From the NCBI RefSeq assembly GCF_001422375.1, contig NZ_LMMU01000001.1, positions 620,223 to 684,222 of the forward strand: a stretch of 64,000 nt of DNA, written 5' to 3'. Each line of letters starts with the position of its first letter. Position 1 is the first letter of the stretch. A model generated the notes under the pieces. It worked only from the letters and a program-made list of their open reading frames with translations. It ran no database searches and was not told where the DNA came from. The position numbers and the translations under genes are program-made. Origin of the DNA: Methylobacterium sp. Leaf99 (GTDB taxonomy: Bacteria > Pseudomonadota > Alphaproteobacteria > Rhizobiales > Beijerinckiaceae). This document shows, piece by piece, positions 1-9,540 of the stretch.

Positions 1-2
1 TC

Positions 3-86
3 GACGAGCGCGGGCGCCTGGTGAGGGCCGGGCGTGGGTATCGCTGGGGGCGCGTTCTGGAAGATGCGGTCAACGAGGCGGGCTGA
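3..86 (+). CDS. C-terminal end of a protein cut by the window start
   Basis: An open frame runs from the first bases of the window to a TGA stop at 84-86. It encodes about 27 residues rich in Arg, Gly and acidic residues, ending VLEDAVNEAG. The start lies outside the window. The short sequence does not identify the family. GC content is high, like the core chromosome and unlike the AT-rich gene that follows. Confidence 0.4.
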   Translation, partial: DERGRLVRAGRGYRWGRVLEDAVNEAG

Positions 87-176
87 TAGATCCGCGACAA
101 AAGACCTATGGCCATCATGGGACGTGCTATCGTTCCTGTGCAAGGATGAGCGCCAGATATAAAAGGCGCTCGCACC

Positions 177-920
177 ATGGAAAATACAGCTACAGAGTTC
201 TTCCGATCAGTCTGGGTAGTGTACGGAGTGCCCGGAGTTGCAATACTCGTTGGACTGATCGGTGGTTTCTACCTATTCCGATATATGAGTACAAAATGGC
301 TGGAAGAAAAATTCCAAGAGAGAATGGAATTATTCAAGCATGCGCAGGCCAAGGAAATTGAGAGAGTTAAGTTCGATCTCAATTTTATGACAGACCGGAA
401 CCTAAAGCTTAACCAGTTCGAGTTTGAGGTTGTGCCGGAAATGTGGCGCAAGCTTACTGATGCTTATGCCGACACCGTCACTGCGGTTGCCAACTTCAAC
501 TGGGCGATAGATTTTTCTGGATACACCGAAGACGAATTAAAAGCATTTTTGATTAGCGAGGGCATATCCGAACGTAATATTTCTCTTGTACTTCGAAGCC
601 AAGATAAAATGCCTGTATTCTTTGAAGCAATAGAAAGAAAGAGGACGAAAGCCGCCTTTGATGCAAATAGAGAATTTCAATTGTATCAAAGAAAATATGC
701 AATATTCATACCAAAGGATTTAAATAAAGAATTGACGGCCTCATCCAAAATAATATTGGACATATTAATGAGGCACGACTTTAATATTAGGATGCCAGGA
801 ACGCTCAACCCCCCTGAAGACATGGAGACTTTGGTCAATTTGTATGGGTCTCACCTCTCGAAAATTGAGAATATGATTATGGATCGCCTGTGGAGTTCCG
901 CCAGTCGCGGCGCAACTTGA
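177..920 (+). CDS. AT-rich membrane-anchored protein of unknown function
   Basis: This encodes 247 residues. A single hydrophobic segment at about residues 17-38 (VPGVAILVGLIGGFYLF) should anchor the N-terminus in the inner membrane. It is followed by a charged, probably helical or coiled-coil stretch (about 40-75), and the rest is predicted cytoplasmic. No catalytic motif is recognised. The ATG at 177 places the membrane segment at the N-terminus; a competing frame starting at 146 is short and has no such feature. The gene is clearly richer in A and T than the DNA on either side, which suggests recent transfer. Proteins with one N-terminal helix and a helical body are common in accessory regions, some near defence genes, but nothing here proves such a role. 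Confidence 0.75.
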   Translation: MENTATEFFRSVWVVYGVPGVAILVGLIGGFYLFRYMSTKWLEEKFQERMELFKHAQAKEIERVKFDLNFMTDRNLKLNQFEFEVVPEMWRKLTDAYADTVTAVANFNWAIDFSGYTEDELKAFLISEGISERNISLVLRSQDKMPVFFEAIERKRTKAAFDANREFQLYQRKYAIFIPKDLNKELTASSKIILDILMRHDFNIRMPGTLNPPEDMETLVNLYGSHLSKIENMIMDRLWSSASRGAT

Positions 921-1533
921 CCCGACGCCTGATGCCCGGCACAACACCACCGTCCGAGAGAGGCGCCCACAGCCGAAAGGCCGGCGGGCGTTTTCGTTTC
1001 CAGCCCTCGCCCCATTCCGCTGTTCGCGCTACCTTCGCAGGAGCAGCAACAGTGCAGGGCGACCCCCAGCATGAACGGCAGTCGATGAGCGCGCACCAGA
1101 TCGCAACCGCGATCGAGGACGAGGCCGCCGCGTTCTGCCGGCTTCGCCACGCGCGTTGATCGGCCGGATCGACCGCTAACGCAGTGGCCCGCTCATGGCG
1201 GCTATGGACGCGTGCAATGGACGCTTTGGGCGGGGCACTGTGGTGCCGGCCCGCGCAGGGCTCACGGAGAAGCGGACGTGGTCGACGAAATTCGAGATGC
1301 GCTCGCCCCGCTATACGACCCAGGTGGCCGAGCTGCCGACGGCGCACGCTTGAGGGTCGGTCGGTAGGGACCGGCGCCATACTATCGTTCTCGACCGCTT
1401 ACATGCCCTGCCAGGCTCGTTTGTAGACGCCTCGGACAACGGGCCTCGGCTCGGAGCCTGTATCAATCGTCATCATCATTTCCAGTCGGTCACCCTCTCA
1501 ATGGAATCGGACTGAGAACGGCTTTCTTGAAAC
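921..1533. other. Stretch with no supportable gene
   Basis: All frames here are short or overlap one another without a convincing ribosome binding site or protein-like composition. A GC-rich segment near 975-1005 followed by T-rich sequence could end transcription of the gene at 177, but the stem is weak. I see no RNA gene. Confidence 0.4.
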
Positions 1534-1800
1534 TCAGGCAGCGCCACGATCTTCCCAGCGACCTAAGCCGAAGGTTTCGCGCCCGGTGGAATTGCCCAAG
1601 CTCGCGGCCCATCCGTTGTTGGCCGTTACAGAGAAGCCCGAGCCTGCAGCCCGGAAGTCTATGGTGCACGTCTCGCAGGCGCCTGCGTTCGTGGCGACCT
1701 GTGCCCACAGGCCTAGGAGTTCAGTCGCCTCAGAAGCCTGAACTGGGGCCGCCTGTATCGCTACCATGATGAGGGCGGCCAGCGACTACGATATCTTCAT
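1534..1800 (-). pseudogene. Small exported protein interrupted by a stop codon in its signal peptide
   Basis: Reading the minus strand from the ATG at 1800 gives M-K-I-S, then a TAG at 1788-1786, then an in-frame hydrophobic stretch (SLAALIMVAIQAAPVQA) typical of a signal peptide. A mature part of about 65 residues follows, with a Cys-x-x-Cys pair (ACETC) and a Gly/Asn-rich end. The start, signal peptide and mature part share one frame, so a single nonsense change in codon 5 is the simplest explanation. A downstream ATG at 1767 could still give a shortened product with part of the signal peptide. No strong ribosome binding site is visible before 1800. The family is not recognised. Confidence 0.45.
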
Positions 1801-2010
1801 TGGTACCGATGCGCTGAGATGAACTGGTTTTCCATATTCGCGACCCGATAATGATTAGCTTGACCCCGCCGCCCGATCTGATCACGGGTCGGCGGGGTGG
1901 GACGCGCATCTCACGCTCGAGCCGGTACGCAACTTGGCTCAACGCTAGGATGCGGCCGACGGGTTACGGCAGGCACAAGGGACCAGCGGCGACCCGCTCC
2001 CGATTCGGGA

Positions 2011-2277
2011 TCACACCGGCTCCGGACGGGCGAGTAGGATCGCCGTGCGCACGGCAGCGCGCTTCAGGTGATCCGTCGCATCCTTGTTCACCGCGGTGAC
2101 GGAGGCCCACTCATGTGCCCGCACCGCCTCGGCAAGGTCGATACGGTAGCCTTCGCCGAACAGAAACGTCGACTTGCTCGGGTCGGCCATGAAGGCGTCC
2201 ACCGCGGCGGCGATGTCCGTTTCCGTCACGGCCTTTGCCTTGAACAGTTCGCCGGTGGTCTGGGGTGCGTTTGCCAT
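2011..2277 (-). CDS. Small hypothetical protein
   Basis: This encodes 88 residues from the ATG at 2277 (MANAPQTTGELF). The frame stays open further upstream, but the extension is Arg/Cys/Ser-rich and looks like translated intergenic DNA. The protein is soluble and mostly helical in character, with Ala-rich and acidic stretches and no signal peptide or membrane segment. No clear Shine-Dalgarno sequence precedes the ATG. The AraC-type gene lies upstream on the same strand, about 210 bases away. Function unknown. Confidence 0.5.
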   Translation of the reverse strand: MANAPQTTGELFKAKAVTETDIAAAVDAFMADPSKSTFLFGEGYRIDLAEAVRAHEWASVTAVNKDATDHLKRAAVRTAILLARPEPV

Positions 2278-2486
2278 CGTGCCCAGGTAGGGCCTACCGC
2301 CCGAACAGCCAGATCGGAACAACGCAGCCGTCCGGCCGTTGAGCAGTCCTAAGCAAGACCCGACCTTCACCCGCCCGGAGCAATCTGAGGCAGGTTTTTT
2401 GTATAGTGACGGCATCGCCGTCACATTCGTCGACGCCTGAGCGTGCGCGCGTCGCAACACACGAAACTAGCTCAACTCGCAGATTG

Positions 2487-3509
2487 TCATCGCGTCTCGC
2501 GCAGCCACGCCCAGACCTGCTGCAAGGTGCCCTGACCACCCATCCGCTGGATCGCCCGACATTCGCCACGCCAAGCCTGCGGTGGAGCACCGTAGCGGTT
2601 GCGGAAGCTGCGGCTGAGCTGCGAGAGGCTGCTAAAGGCGAAGACATCGGCCAAGCGGCCGAGGGTGCGCGTCTCCATCGGATCGGCAAGGGCGTCGCGC
2701 ACTGCCTTAAGGCGCTCGCCTTGCACGAAGTGCATCACGCCTCCATCGGGCTCGAACATCCGGTAAAGCGTGGCCCGTGAGACCTGCATCTGCCCGGCGA
2801 TGAACTCAGGCGACAGATCGGGCCGCGACAGGTTCTCCTGAACGATCGTCCCGGCCAGGGCGCGTAGCCCGCCGTGGAGTTCGCAGCCCTCCAGCACGTC
2901 AGACGCTTGCGAGGGGTCAAGCAGGCGGCGCAGGAACGCAACAAACTCATCGGCGAGAGCTGGAGCTTTGTCGGCGCGTGTGGTCGGCAATCGGCGGTAG
3001 ATGTCTAGAATGCGCGCGGCCAGTAGCCGGTTGCGGGCCGCATCGAAGAGCAGGCCATGCTGCTCGAAGGGCAGCCCGTGGAGGCGGGCACAGGGTACGG
3101 CGATGCCGATCCCATCGGCTCGGTCGAGTATGCCATCGAGCAGGTGACGGCGCCCGATGAGCGTTACGGTACCCCGAGAGGCCGAAAGCGATTTACCGCC
3201 GACAGTGCCCTTGAAGCGGCCGGACCGGTAGAGCTGAACCATGTAGTGGTCAGGACCAGCGTTGACACGGCGGCTGTCCCGCTGGAGCCGCTGGGTCGAG
3301 AGCCGCGTGCGATGACAAACGAGGTCCTCGATCGGGTAGGCGATGTTGGTGCCGAAAGGCAGAGGCGCGGCTCGCGTGGTCGGACTGACCTCGTACATCG
3401 GCGCACAGAGGCTGCGCCATCGCTCGAAGGCCTCTTCAGGGGGCAAGCCTGAGGTCGTTAGGAAGAAGTGCGGCAGGCTCGCTTCAGCCGTCGTATCGTC
3501 CGCACCCAA
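2487..3509 (-). CDS. AraC-family transcriptional regulator
   Basis: This encodes 340 residues. The last 110 or so (about 225-325) form an AraC/XylS-type double helix-turn-helix. The first recognition helix lies around FIAGQMQVSRATLYRMF, and the second unit contains the family pattern with LSQLSRSFRNRYGAPPQAWR. The N-terminal 200 residues resemble the ligand-sensing region of AraC_binding_2-type regulators (the GPDHYMVQLYRSG region). The length fits this subfamily. The gene lies alone, divergent from the large repeat protein that starts about 300 bases away, so regulation of that neighbour is possible but only inferred. The effector is unknown. Confidence 0.85.
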   Translation of the reverse strand: MGADDTTAEASLPHFFLTTSGLPPEEAFERWRSLCAPMYEVSPTTRAAPLPFGTNIAYPIEDLVCHRTRLSTQRLQRDSRRVNAGPDHYMVQLYRSGRFKGTVGGKSLSASRGTVTLIGRRHLLDGILDRADGIGIAVPCARLHGLPFEQHGLLFDAARNRLLAARILDIYRRLPTTRADKAPALADEFVAFLRRLLDPSQASDVLEGCELHGGLRALAGTIVQENLSRPDLSPEFIAGQMQVSRATLYRMFEPDGGVMHFVQGERLKAVRDALADPMETRTLGRLADVFAFSSLSQLSRSFRNRYGAPPQAWRGECRAIQRMGGQGTLQQVWAWLRETR

Positions 3510-3804
3510 CGGGCCAAATCCCTCGCCGCCCGACCCGTTCGGTAAAGGACGTTAGTCACACGGCCCTTGGCGGGGCAAGCCAAATGCTGGTGTGCGGACC
3601 GGGAACGCGAAGCCACGGCCAGCACGACGGACAGCCCCTTCATGCGTCAGGATGAGACGCAGCGACAACACTTTCGCATCACGTTGGTCAGTAGGGCCTC
3701 CGCAGGCATCACTGCTGATGATACCTGACGGCCAAACTATGCTCTGGTTTGCCAATCCTGTCTCACAGGCAAGGCTCCCCGGGCCATGCGAGACGGGAGC
3801 GAAA

Positions 3805-6800
3805 ATGGCTGGCGGCAAGGGTGGTAGCGCTGCAGGTGGCGTCAACGGCGGAAGTGGCGGCCAGGGTTCGACGACGTTAGGCGCCCCTTCGCCAGGCGTT
3901 GTAGGCGGCACTGATAACGTCTCGGGCGGCGGCGGCGGGGGCGCTGGTTCTGCCCCTAGCAGATCATCAGGCGCAGCAGGTGGAGCTGGGTCCGGCGGGG
4001 CTGGGGGGGCAGGCGGTCTCGGCGGCAATTCGATTAGGAACGATGGCAACCGAACTGGCGCCAATGGCTCCGGCGGCGACACAACAACGAATGCTGGGGC
4101 CGGCGGCGGCGGCGGCGGCGGCGGCGCTAGTATAACTACCAGCAACTTTGGGCCATTAATTTCCAACTTAGTGCAAGGTGGGGCAGGCGGTAACGGCGGA
4201 GCTGGCAATGGAAATGGAGGTGGCGGCGGCGGCGGTGCTGGCGCAAATATCCTCGCTTACTTCCTACCAACCATTGAGATTGAAGCCACTAGCCGAAGCT
4301 TCGGCGGCAATGGCGGTAACGGTGGAGCGGCGGGAGGCAACGCTGGCTCCTTCGGAGGTGACGGCGGCGGAGGTGGTGTCGGCCTCCAGGTCACCTCAGG
4401 GATTGCCGTTACCAACGCTGGAACCATTCGAGGCGGCGTAGGCGGTAACGGCGGTGTGGGCGGTGCTAACGGCACTGGAGGTACGTCGGCCGAGGGTGGC
4501 GCTGGCCTTACGGCCCTGAACTCGACTGTAACGAACACGGGCTCGATCACTGGCGGCGATGGTGGCTCGGGCGCCGCTGGCGGCGCCGGCTTAGCGGGAT
4601 CTGGTTTGCGCGTCCTGAACTCCGGTAGCTTTACCGGCGGCGTGGCGAGCCGTGGAACGGGCGATATCGGCGATGCACTAGCATTCACCAGCGGCATCAA
4701 CCAGCTCATCACGATTACGGGAGGCAGCTGCAACGGAAGCATTTCTGTCGCGGCGGGCGCGACGTTGAGCCTCGATCAGAGCACGATCAACACAGGGAAC
4801 AGCTTCACCTATGTCAACAGCTTTCGTGGAGCTGGTGACATTAATGTTCAGACGGATGGCAATCAGTTCGTCGGATTGACCGGCGTCAATACATACACCG
4901 GCGCTACAACAATCTCGGCTGGCACACTGCAACTCGGCGACGGCGGCGAGACTGGCTCAATCGCCGGTACTAGCTCGATCACCAACAACGGCATCTTGGC
5001 AGTCAACCACTCCAACGCCATCACCCTGGACAAGGTGATCTCCGGGACGGGCACTCTCCAGCAAATTGGGACGGGCACGACGACCCTAACCGGCGCCAAC
5101 ACCTACACCGGCGCGACAACCATTAGCGCTGGCACACTGCAGCTCGGCAACGGTATTAGCAATGGAACGCTAGCCAACACCAGCGGCATCAGCGTGGCCG
5201 CTGGCGCGAAGCTGGCGTTCAAACAGGCGACAGCCGTCACGGTGTCGAAGGTCATCTCCGGCGACGGCGCGTTGACGCAGAATGGCCCCGGCACCGTAAC
5301 CCTGTCGGATACCAATACCTACACCGGCGGTACCACGCTCTCCTCCGGCACGCTGTCTGTCGGTGCTGACAATAACCTTGGTGCCTCGACTGGCGGTCTT
5401 ACCTTCACCGGCGGCACGCTCAGCACCACCGCGAGTTTCGCGATGGCTCGTGCAGTCGCCATCAATGGCGGCGGCGGCACGTTCGCCGAAGCTACTGGAA
5501 CAACACTTACGGTGAATGGCGCCATCACGGGCGTGGGGCGGCTGACAAAGCAGGGTAGCGGCACACTAACTCTGGCTGCGAACAATACAGGGTTCACTGG
5601 CACAACAGAACTCAACGGAGGCAAGTTCGCGTTGATAGATGCGGGCTCAATCGCGAGTTCAAGTGGAATATCAAATAACGGCTCGATTTTCGATATTTCG
5701 GGGCTGGCCGGGACAAGCACCGATATCAATAATTATAATGGCGTTGGGCAGACAGAACTTGGTGCAAAAACCCTCAATGTTAATGGATCCTCGAGTTTTT
5801 TCGGTACTGTTTCAGGTAACGGTGGCGGCCTCACGTTTAGCCGGAATACTTTCAGCCTGAATGGCTCCAACACTTACACGGGAACAACAACAGTTTCGTC
5901 AGGGAACCTCAATATCCTAAACGATACGGCCCTCGGCACGACTGCAGGCGGCACCATCGTCGAGTCTGGCGCCACCCTGTATCTGCGGAACAACATCACG
6001 GTCGGTGCCGAAGCGCTGAGCCTTGCTGGCAATGGCCGCGGCTCCGGGGCGCTGTCGAACGGTAGCGACACCAACAGTTTCGGCGGCACTGTCACGCTTG
6101 CGGCCGATGCCCGCATCCAGTCGGAGAGCGGCACGCTAACCCTGAATGCCGCGAACGCCGTGACCGGAGGCTTCAATCTCACGGTGGGTGGCGCTGGCAA
6201 CACTGTGATCGCCGGCACGATTACGACCGGCTCAGGCACGCTGAAGAAGGACGGCGCCGGTACCCTGACGCTGTCGGCCGTCGACACCTACACCGGCACG
6301 ACTACGATCGCAGCCGGCACCCTCGCGCTGTCCGGGGCCGGTTCGATCGCTGCCTCGTCCACGGTCACGGACAACGCTAACTTCGACATCTCCGGCGTGA
6401 CCGCCGCTAGCTCATCGATCAAGTCGTTGGCCGGCACCACGGTCGGTGCGACGGTGACGCTCGGCACCAAGACCCTGAACCTCTCGGCCGCCGCCGACAC
6501 CTTCGCCGGCAAGATCACCGGCACCGGTGGCTTGAGCGTGGCAGGCGGGACCGAGATCCTGACCGGCGCAAGCGACTACTCTGGAGCGACCACGGTCTCG
6601 GGCGGTACGCTGCTCGTCAACGGCTCGCTCGCTCAGCAATCAGCCGTCACGGTAGGGGTAGGTGCGACCCTGGGCGGCTCCGGCACGATCGCCGGCACCA
6701 TCACGGTCGGGGGAACGATCTCAGCCGGCTTGGGGGTCGGGACCCTGGCGACCGGCAGTCTGACCCTCAGCACTGCTAACGGCGGCAACCCGATCTTCCA

Positions 6801-7968
6801 CGAGGACGTCGCCTCCTCGACCGTCGCCGACCGCATCAACGTCACCGGCACGGTCAGCCTTGCCGGCCTGCTCGATTTCTCGACGCCAACCGACTTCGCC
6901 GCTGGCATTGGCCAGAACCTGATCCTGATCGCCAACGACGTGACGGACGCCGTCACCGGCCGCTTCACCAGCCTGCGGATCAACAATGCCGCAGTCGATC
7001 TTGGTGCCAACGACACCTTCTCAACTCAGGGGCATACCTACCTGATCGACTACAGTGGCGGGGACGGCAACGACGTAGCGATCCGCGATGTCACGCCAGC
7101 CCCAACCCCGCCGACGCAACCCATTCAGCCAACGCAGCCGACCCAGCCCACCGGGCCGACGCCGCAGACGGCCAACGCGCCTGCGTTCGGTGGGACGGTG
7201 ACGGACACGGCAAGCGCTGCTGGCGGCGTCTACGGCCTGTATAAGGCGCTGCTCGGCCGTGCCCCAGATCCGCTCGGGCTGGAGTCCTTCACCACCGCTA
7301 TCCAGAACGGGGCTACCCTTACGGATGTCGCCAATGCGCTGCTGGGCTCCCCGGAGGGCGCCAGCGCTCCGAACGCCGCCACTGACCCGAACGGCTTCGT
7401 CCAGAGCCTGTACCAGAAGCTCCTAGGGCGGGTGGCCGACCCGTCAGGATTGCAGACCTTCACCGGCGAGCTCGCAGCCGGTATCAGCCCCGGAACGGTG
7501 GCGGTCCAGCTCGCAACCAGCGCCGAGGCTCAGTCCGTTCTGGCGCCGATCTTCAAGACGGGAGTGTACGTGCCGGACGCCTCGGAGGCGGGCGTGGCGC
7601 GCTTGTACTATGGCCTGCTTGGACGGGCACCGGATGCAGGTGGCCTGCAGGCGTTCTCCGCCTTTGTCGAGAATGGCGGAGGCGGGGCTGCCGGAGAGGC
7701 GGGCCGACTCGGCCAAGCTGCAGCAGCGATCCTCACGTCGACGGAGTACGCGGGCCGCATCCCGAGCGGCAGCGACCTGGCATTCGTGAACGGTCTGTAT
7801 CAGGGCGCGCTGGGCCGGTCGCCGGAAGCTGGGGGTGCCGAGTTCTACATCGACCAGCTCGCACATGGTGTCTCTCGCGCCACGGTGGCGCTGGAGATCG
7901 CGCAGAGCCCTGAGGCGCAGATCCACCTCGTCGGCCTTATCGAGGGCGGCTTTCAGCTAGCTGCATAA
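3805..7968 (+). CDS. Giant glycine-rich repeat protein with autotransporter-type beta repeats and four C-terminal DUF4214 modules
   Basis: The preferred start is the ATG at 3805, which has a GGGAG sequence five bases upstream. The frame stays open back to 3592, but that extension looks non-coding. The product is 1387 residues. Residues 1 to about 285 are extremely Gly/Ala/Asn-rich (PGRS-like). From about 350 to 950 there are multiple autotransporter-associated beta-strand repeats, each near the pattern L-T-G-A-N-T-Y-T-G-A-T-T-I-S-A-G-T-L. A Pro/Thr/Gln linker follows (about 1098-1123). The end carries four DUF4214-like modules with the signature LYxxLLGRxPDxxGL (about 1137-1386). There is no N-terminal signal peptide and no C-terminal beta-barrel, so it is not a classical autotransporter. 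DUF4214 ends occur in type I secreted proteins, so export by such a system is a reasonable inference. No transporter genes are nearby. It is probably a surface or matrix adhesin. Confidence 0.8.
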   Translation: MAGGKGGSAAGGVNGGSGGQGSTTLGAPSPGVVGGTDNVSGGGGGGAGSAPSRSSGAAGGAGSGGAGGAGGLGGNSIRNDGNRTGANGSGGDTTTNAGAGGGGGGGGASITTSNFGPLISNLVQGGAGGNGGAGNGNGGGGGGGAGANILAYFLPTIEIEATSRSFGGNGGNGGAAGGNAGSFGGDGGGGGVGLQVTSGIAVTNAGTIRGGVGGNGGVGGANGTGGTSAEGGAGLTALNSTVTNTGSITGGDGGSGAAGGAGLAGSGLRVLNSGSFTGGVASRGTGDIGDALAFTSGINQLITITGGSCNGSISVAAGATLSLDQSTINTGNSFTYVNSFRGAGDINVQTDGNQFVGLTGVNTYTGATTISAGTLQLGDGGETGSIAGTSSITNNGILAVNHSNAITLDKVISGTGTLQQIGTGTTTLTGANTYTGATTISAGTLQLGNGISNGTLANTSGISVAAGAKLAFKQATAVTVSKVISGDGALTQNGPGTVTLSDTNTYTGGTTLSSGTLSVGADNNLGASTGGLTFTGGTLSTTASFAMARAVAINGGGGTFAEATGTTLTVNGAITGVGRLTKQGSGTLTLAANNTGFTGTTELNGGKFALIDAGSIASSSGISNNGSIFDISGLAGTSTDINNYNGVGQTELGAKTLNVNGSSSFFGTVSGNGGGLTFSRNTFSLNGSNTYTGTTTVSSGNLNILNDTALGTTAGGTIVESGATLYLRNNITVGAEALSLAGNGRGSGALSNGSDTNSFGGTVTLAADARIQSESGTLTLNAANAVTGGFNLTVGGAGNTVIAGTITTGSGTLKKDGAGTLTLSAVDTYTGTTTIAAGTLALSGAGSIAASSTVTDNANFDISGVTAASSSIKSLAGTTVGATVTLGTKTLNLSAAADTFAGKITGTGGLSVAGGTEILTGASDYSGATTVSGGTLLVNGSLAQQSAVTVGVGATLGGSGTIAGTITVGGTISAGLGVGTLATGSLTLSTANGGNPIFHEDVASSTVADRINVTGTVSLAGLLDFSTPTDFAAGIGQNLILIANDVTDAVTGRFTSLRINNAAVDLGANDTFSTQGHTYLIDYSGGDGNDVAIRDVTPAPTPPTQPIQPTQPTQPTGPTPQTANAPAFGGTVTDTASAAGGVYGLYKALLGRAPDPLGLESFTTAIQNGATLTDVANALLGSPEGASAPNAATDPNGFVQSLYQKLLGRVADPSGLQTFTGELAAGISPGTVAVQLATSAEAQSVLAPIFKTGVYVPDASEAGVARLYYGLLGRAPDAGGLQAFSAFVENGGGGAAGEAGRLGQAAAAILTSTEYAGRIPSGSDLAFVNGLYQGALGRSPEAGGAEFYIDQLAHGVSRATVALEIAQSPEAQIHLVGLIEGGFQLAA

Positions 7969-8288
7969 GGGACGCATTACAGAGGGCCGACCCGCTAAAA
8001 GGTTCAGCCTATCCCGTGACCAATATCCACCCGCCCGGCTCCGGCCGCGGCGGGTTTATCCATAGCGGCCCATTGGAAGGATACAATACGACATCCGTAA
8101 AACCGTCGACGTCGGTGGGTCTCAGGGAATTTCGGGTAGTCGGCTGAGACCGCGCCATGGCCGCGGACGGTCCCGAGCAGCATGAGGCCCGCAAGGATTG
8201 CGCGAAGCGGCGGATCGCTGCCGAGCCTTTGGGGCGGGGGCGGCGCGGGACAGATTGACAGCCTCGGCACGAAACCCGGCCCGGCGTC
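7969..8288. other. Intergenic stretch without a supportable gene
   Basis: Between the large repeat protein and the next small minus-strand gene, only short overlapping frames exist, and none has a good start signal. I see no hairpin with a T-tract, no repeat and no RNA gene. Confidence 0.35.
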
Positions 8289-8498
8289 CTACCGAAGCAG
8301 GTAGAGCGATACGCCGATGACCGTCGGAATGAGGACGGCCGCCCCGACGAAGGCCGGCATCACCCAAGCGTTCCCACCATGTGGCTGGGCGACCGCGCGG
8401 ACACGAGGCGTGGCCGCTCCGGTCTCGCGCGCCAGGGCGATGCGTTCGGGCGAGGGTGGATTTCCGGCCGCCTCGTCGTCGGTGCCAAGCTGCGACAA
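8289..8498 (-). CDS. Possible small tail-anchored membrane protein
   Basis: This is a 69-residue frame that would start at a TTG (8498). The first 45 residues are polar. The last 25 (WVMPAFVGAAVLIPTVIGVSLYLLR) form one clear membrane helix ending in Arg at the C-terminus. A hydrophobic tail at this exact place argues for a real gene. The TTG start and the lack of a strong ribosome binding site argue against it. Function unknown. Confidence 0.35.
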   Translation of the reverse strand: MSQLGTDDEAAGNPPSPERIALARETGAATPRVRAVAQPHGGNAWVMPAFVGAAVLIPTVIGVSLYLLR

Positions 8499-8772
8499 GC
8501 CCGGATCGTAATGAGCGATTTTATCTCCGGTCCGCCCGCTATCGATATCGGCCTTCAGTATCGCGGTCGTCGGCGCCTGCTAGTCCGGAGGGGTCTCAAG
8601 GACGAGATTGCCGGGCGTGGGAGAGTTTTCGGAGCTGAGGGCCATGGGGCGTTTCCTGCGGGTCGTCATCTCGGACGCGTCTGACGTCCGTGGTGGACGT
8701 AACCTTAATGAAAGTGATTCTAGTGGAGGTAGTTCGGAATAGCGGGGCGATTCGCAGTAGGGAGGCGTCGGG

Positions 8773-9174
8773 GTGTTTCGAAGATCATTTGGGGTGGCCG
8801 GCGTGGGGCTTTTGCTCACTGCCCATTGGACAGCAGCTCTCGCGCAGCCGCCGAAGAAAGTTGGCACCTGCTCGGCGTCGGTGATCGTCCGCATTGGAAC
8901 GCGCTTTAGCGACAAGCTCGTCAAACCGAAGGGCGACGGGATGGACGAAGGCACGACCGTTGATCTGAAGAACGGCGTGTACGGCGTGTCCTACGAGTAC
9001 GTGCCCGAGATCGGCCGCTCGCGGGTTGGCGACAAGGTGCTGACCTGCCTCGTGTCGGTTCCCAAGGGCTGTCCAAAGGGGGATGACCGCGGCAAGACGT
9101 ACACGACTACGAACCTGCGCACCGAAGGCTCGTGGACGCTTAGCGATTCCCAGCACATGTGTGGCGGTGCCTGA
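8773..9174 (+). CDS. Small secreted protein of unknown function
   Basis: This encodes 133 residues from a GTG at 8773, with a GGAGG sequence at 8761-8765. Residues 1 to about 24 are a typical Sec signal peptide (VAGVGLLLTAHWTAALA, cleavage before QPPKK). The mature part is about 109 residues with four Cys (about residues 33, 92, 99 and 130), which could form disulphides in the periplasm or outside. It ends five bases before the first RPFQG-family gene, so the two are probably co-transcribed. No family is recognised. Confidence 0.7.
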   Translation: MFRRSFGVAGVGLLLTAHWTAALAQPPKKVGTCSASVIVRIGTRFSDKLVKPKGDGMDEGTTVDLKNGVYGVSYEYVPEIGRSRVGDKVLTCLVSVPKGCPKGDDRGKTYTTTNLRTEGSWTLSDSQHMCGGA

Positions 9175-9179
9175 AGGCC

Positions 9180-9503
9180 ATGGCAGACCTGCTTCCAGCT
9201 ACTACCCGCCCGACAGCCCCGCAGCGCCTTGCTGAGGTCTCGCGGCTCGCGACGCTCCTCGCTGATCAAGTGCTGGACGCTCAAATCATGAAGCAACCGG
9301 TACCTGACGACCACATTCGCTCGCTTCTCGACGCCGGCCTGCTGTTAAAGGCGTATGGTATCGAGTTGCCGTCCCTGCTGGGACAGATCATGCTTGCCGC
9401 GGAAGGGCCGGGGCCGGTCACTTCGCCAAAGCCCGAGGCGGATTTGGACAACGCAGGTCGGCTCGCTTGGATGTTCCGGCCGTTCCAAGGGGCGAAAAGT
9501 TGA
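9180..9503 (+). CDS. RPFQG-family small protein, copy A
   Basis: This encodes 107 residues from the ATG at 9180. It has no signal peptide. The N-terminal part is helical and Leu-rich (RLAEVSRLATLLADQVL), then comes a region with LLDAGLLLKAYGIELPSLL, a variable linker, and the conserved end LAWMFRPFQGAKS. The copy at 11669 matches along the whole length and a fragment at 15433 matches the C-terminal part, so this is a local gene family. The stop TGA overlaps an ATG (TGATG), which opens a 13-codon frame running to the start of the next secreted protein; this would allow translational coupling. Function unknown; the cytoplasmic prediction contrasts with the exported proteins on both sides. Confidence 0.7.
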   Translation: MADLLPATTRPTAPQRLAEVSRLATLLADQVLDAQIMKQPVPDDHIRSLLDAGLLLKAYGIELPSLLGQIMLAAEGPGPVTSPKPEADLDNAGRLAWMFRPFQGAKS

Positions 9504-9540
9504 TGCTCGCCAGGCACCCGAAAGCGAAGGGCTATCTGAA

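Noticed and set aside
3552..5102. Long proline-rich frames on the minus strand opposite the glycine-rich repeat protein
   Set aside because: They are the complement of GGC/GGT glycine codons and have no start signals or protein-like composition.
8580..8667. 29-codon minus-strand frame starting MTTRRKRP
   Set aside because: Too short and without supporting context, although the composition is not implausible.
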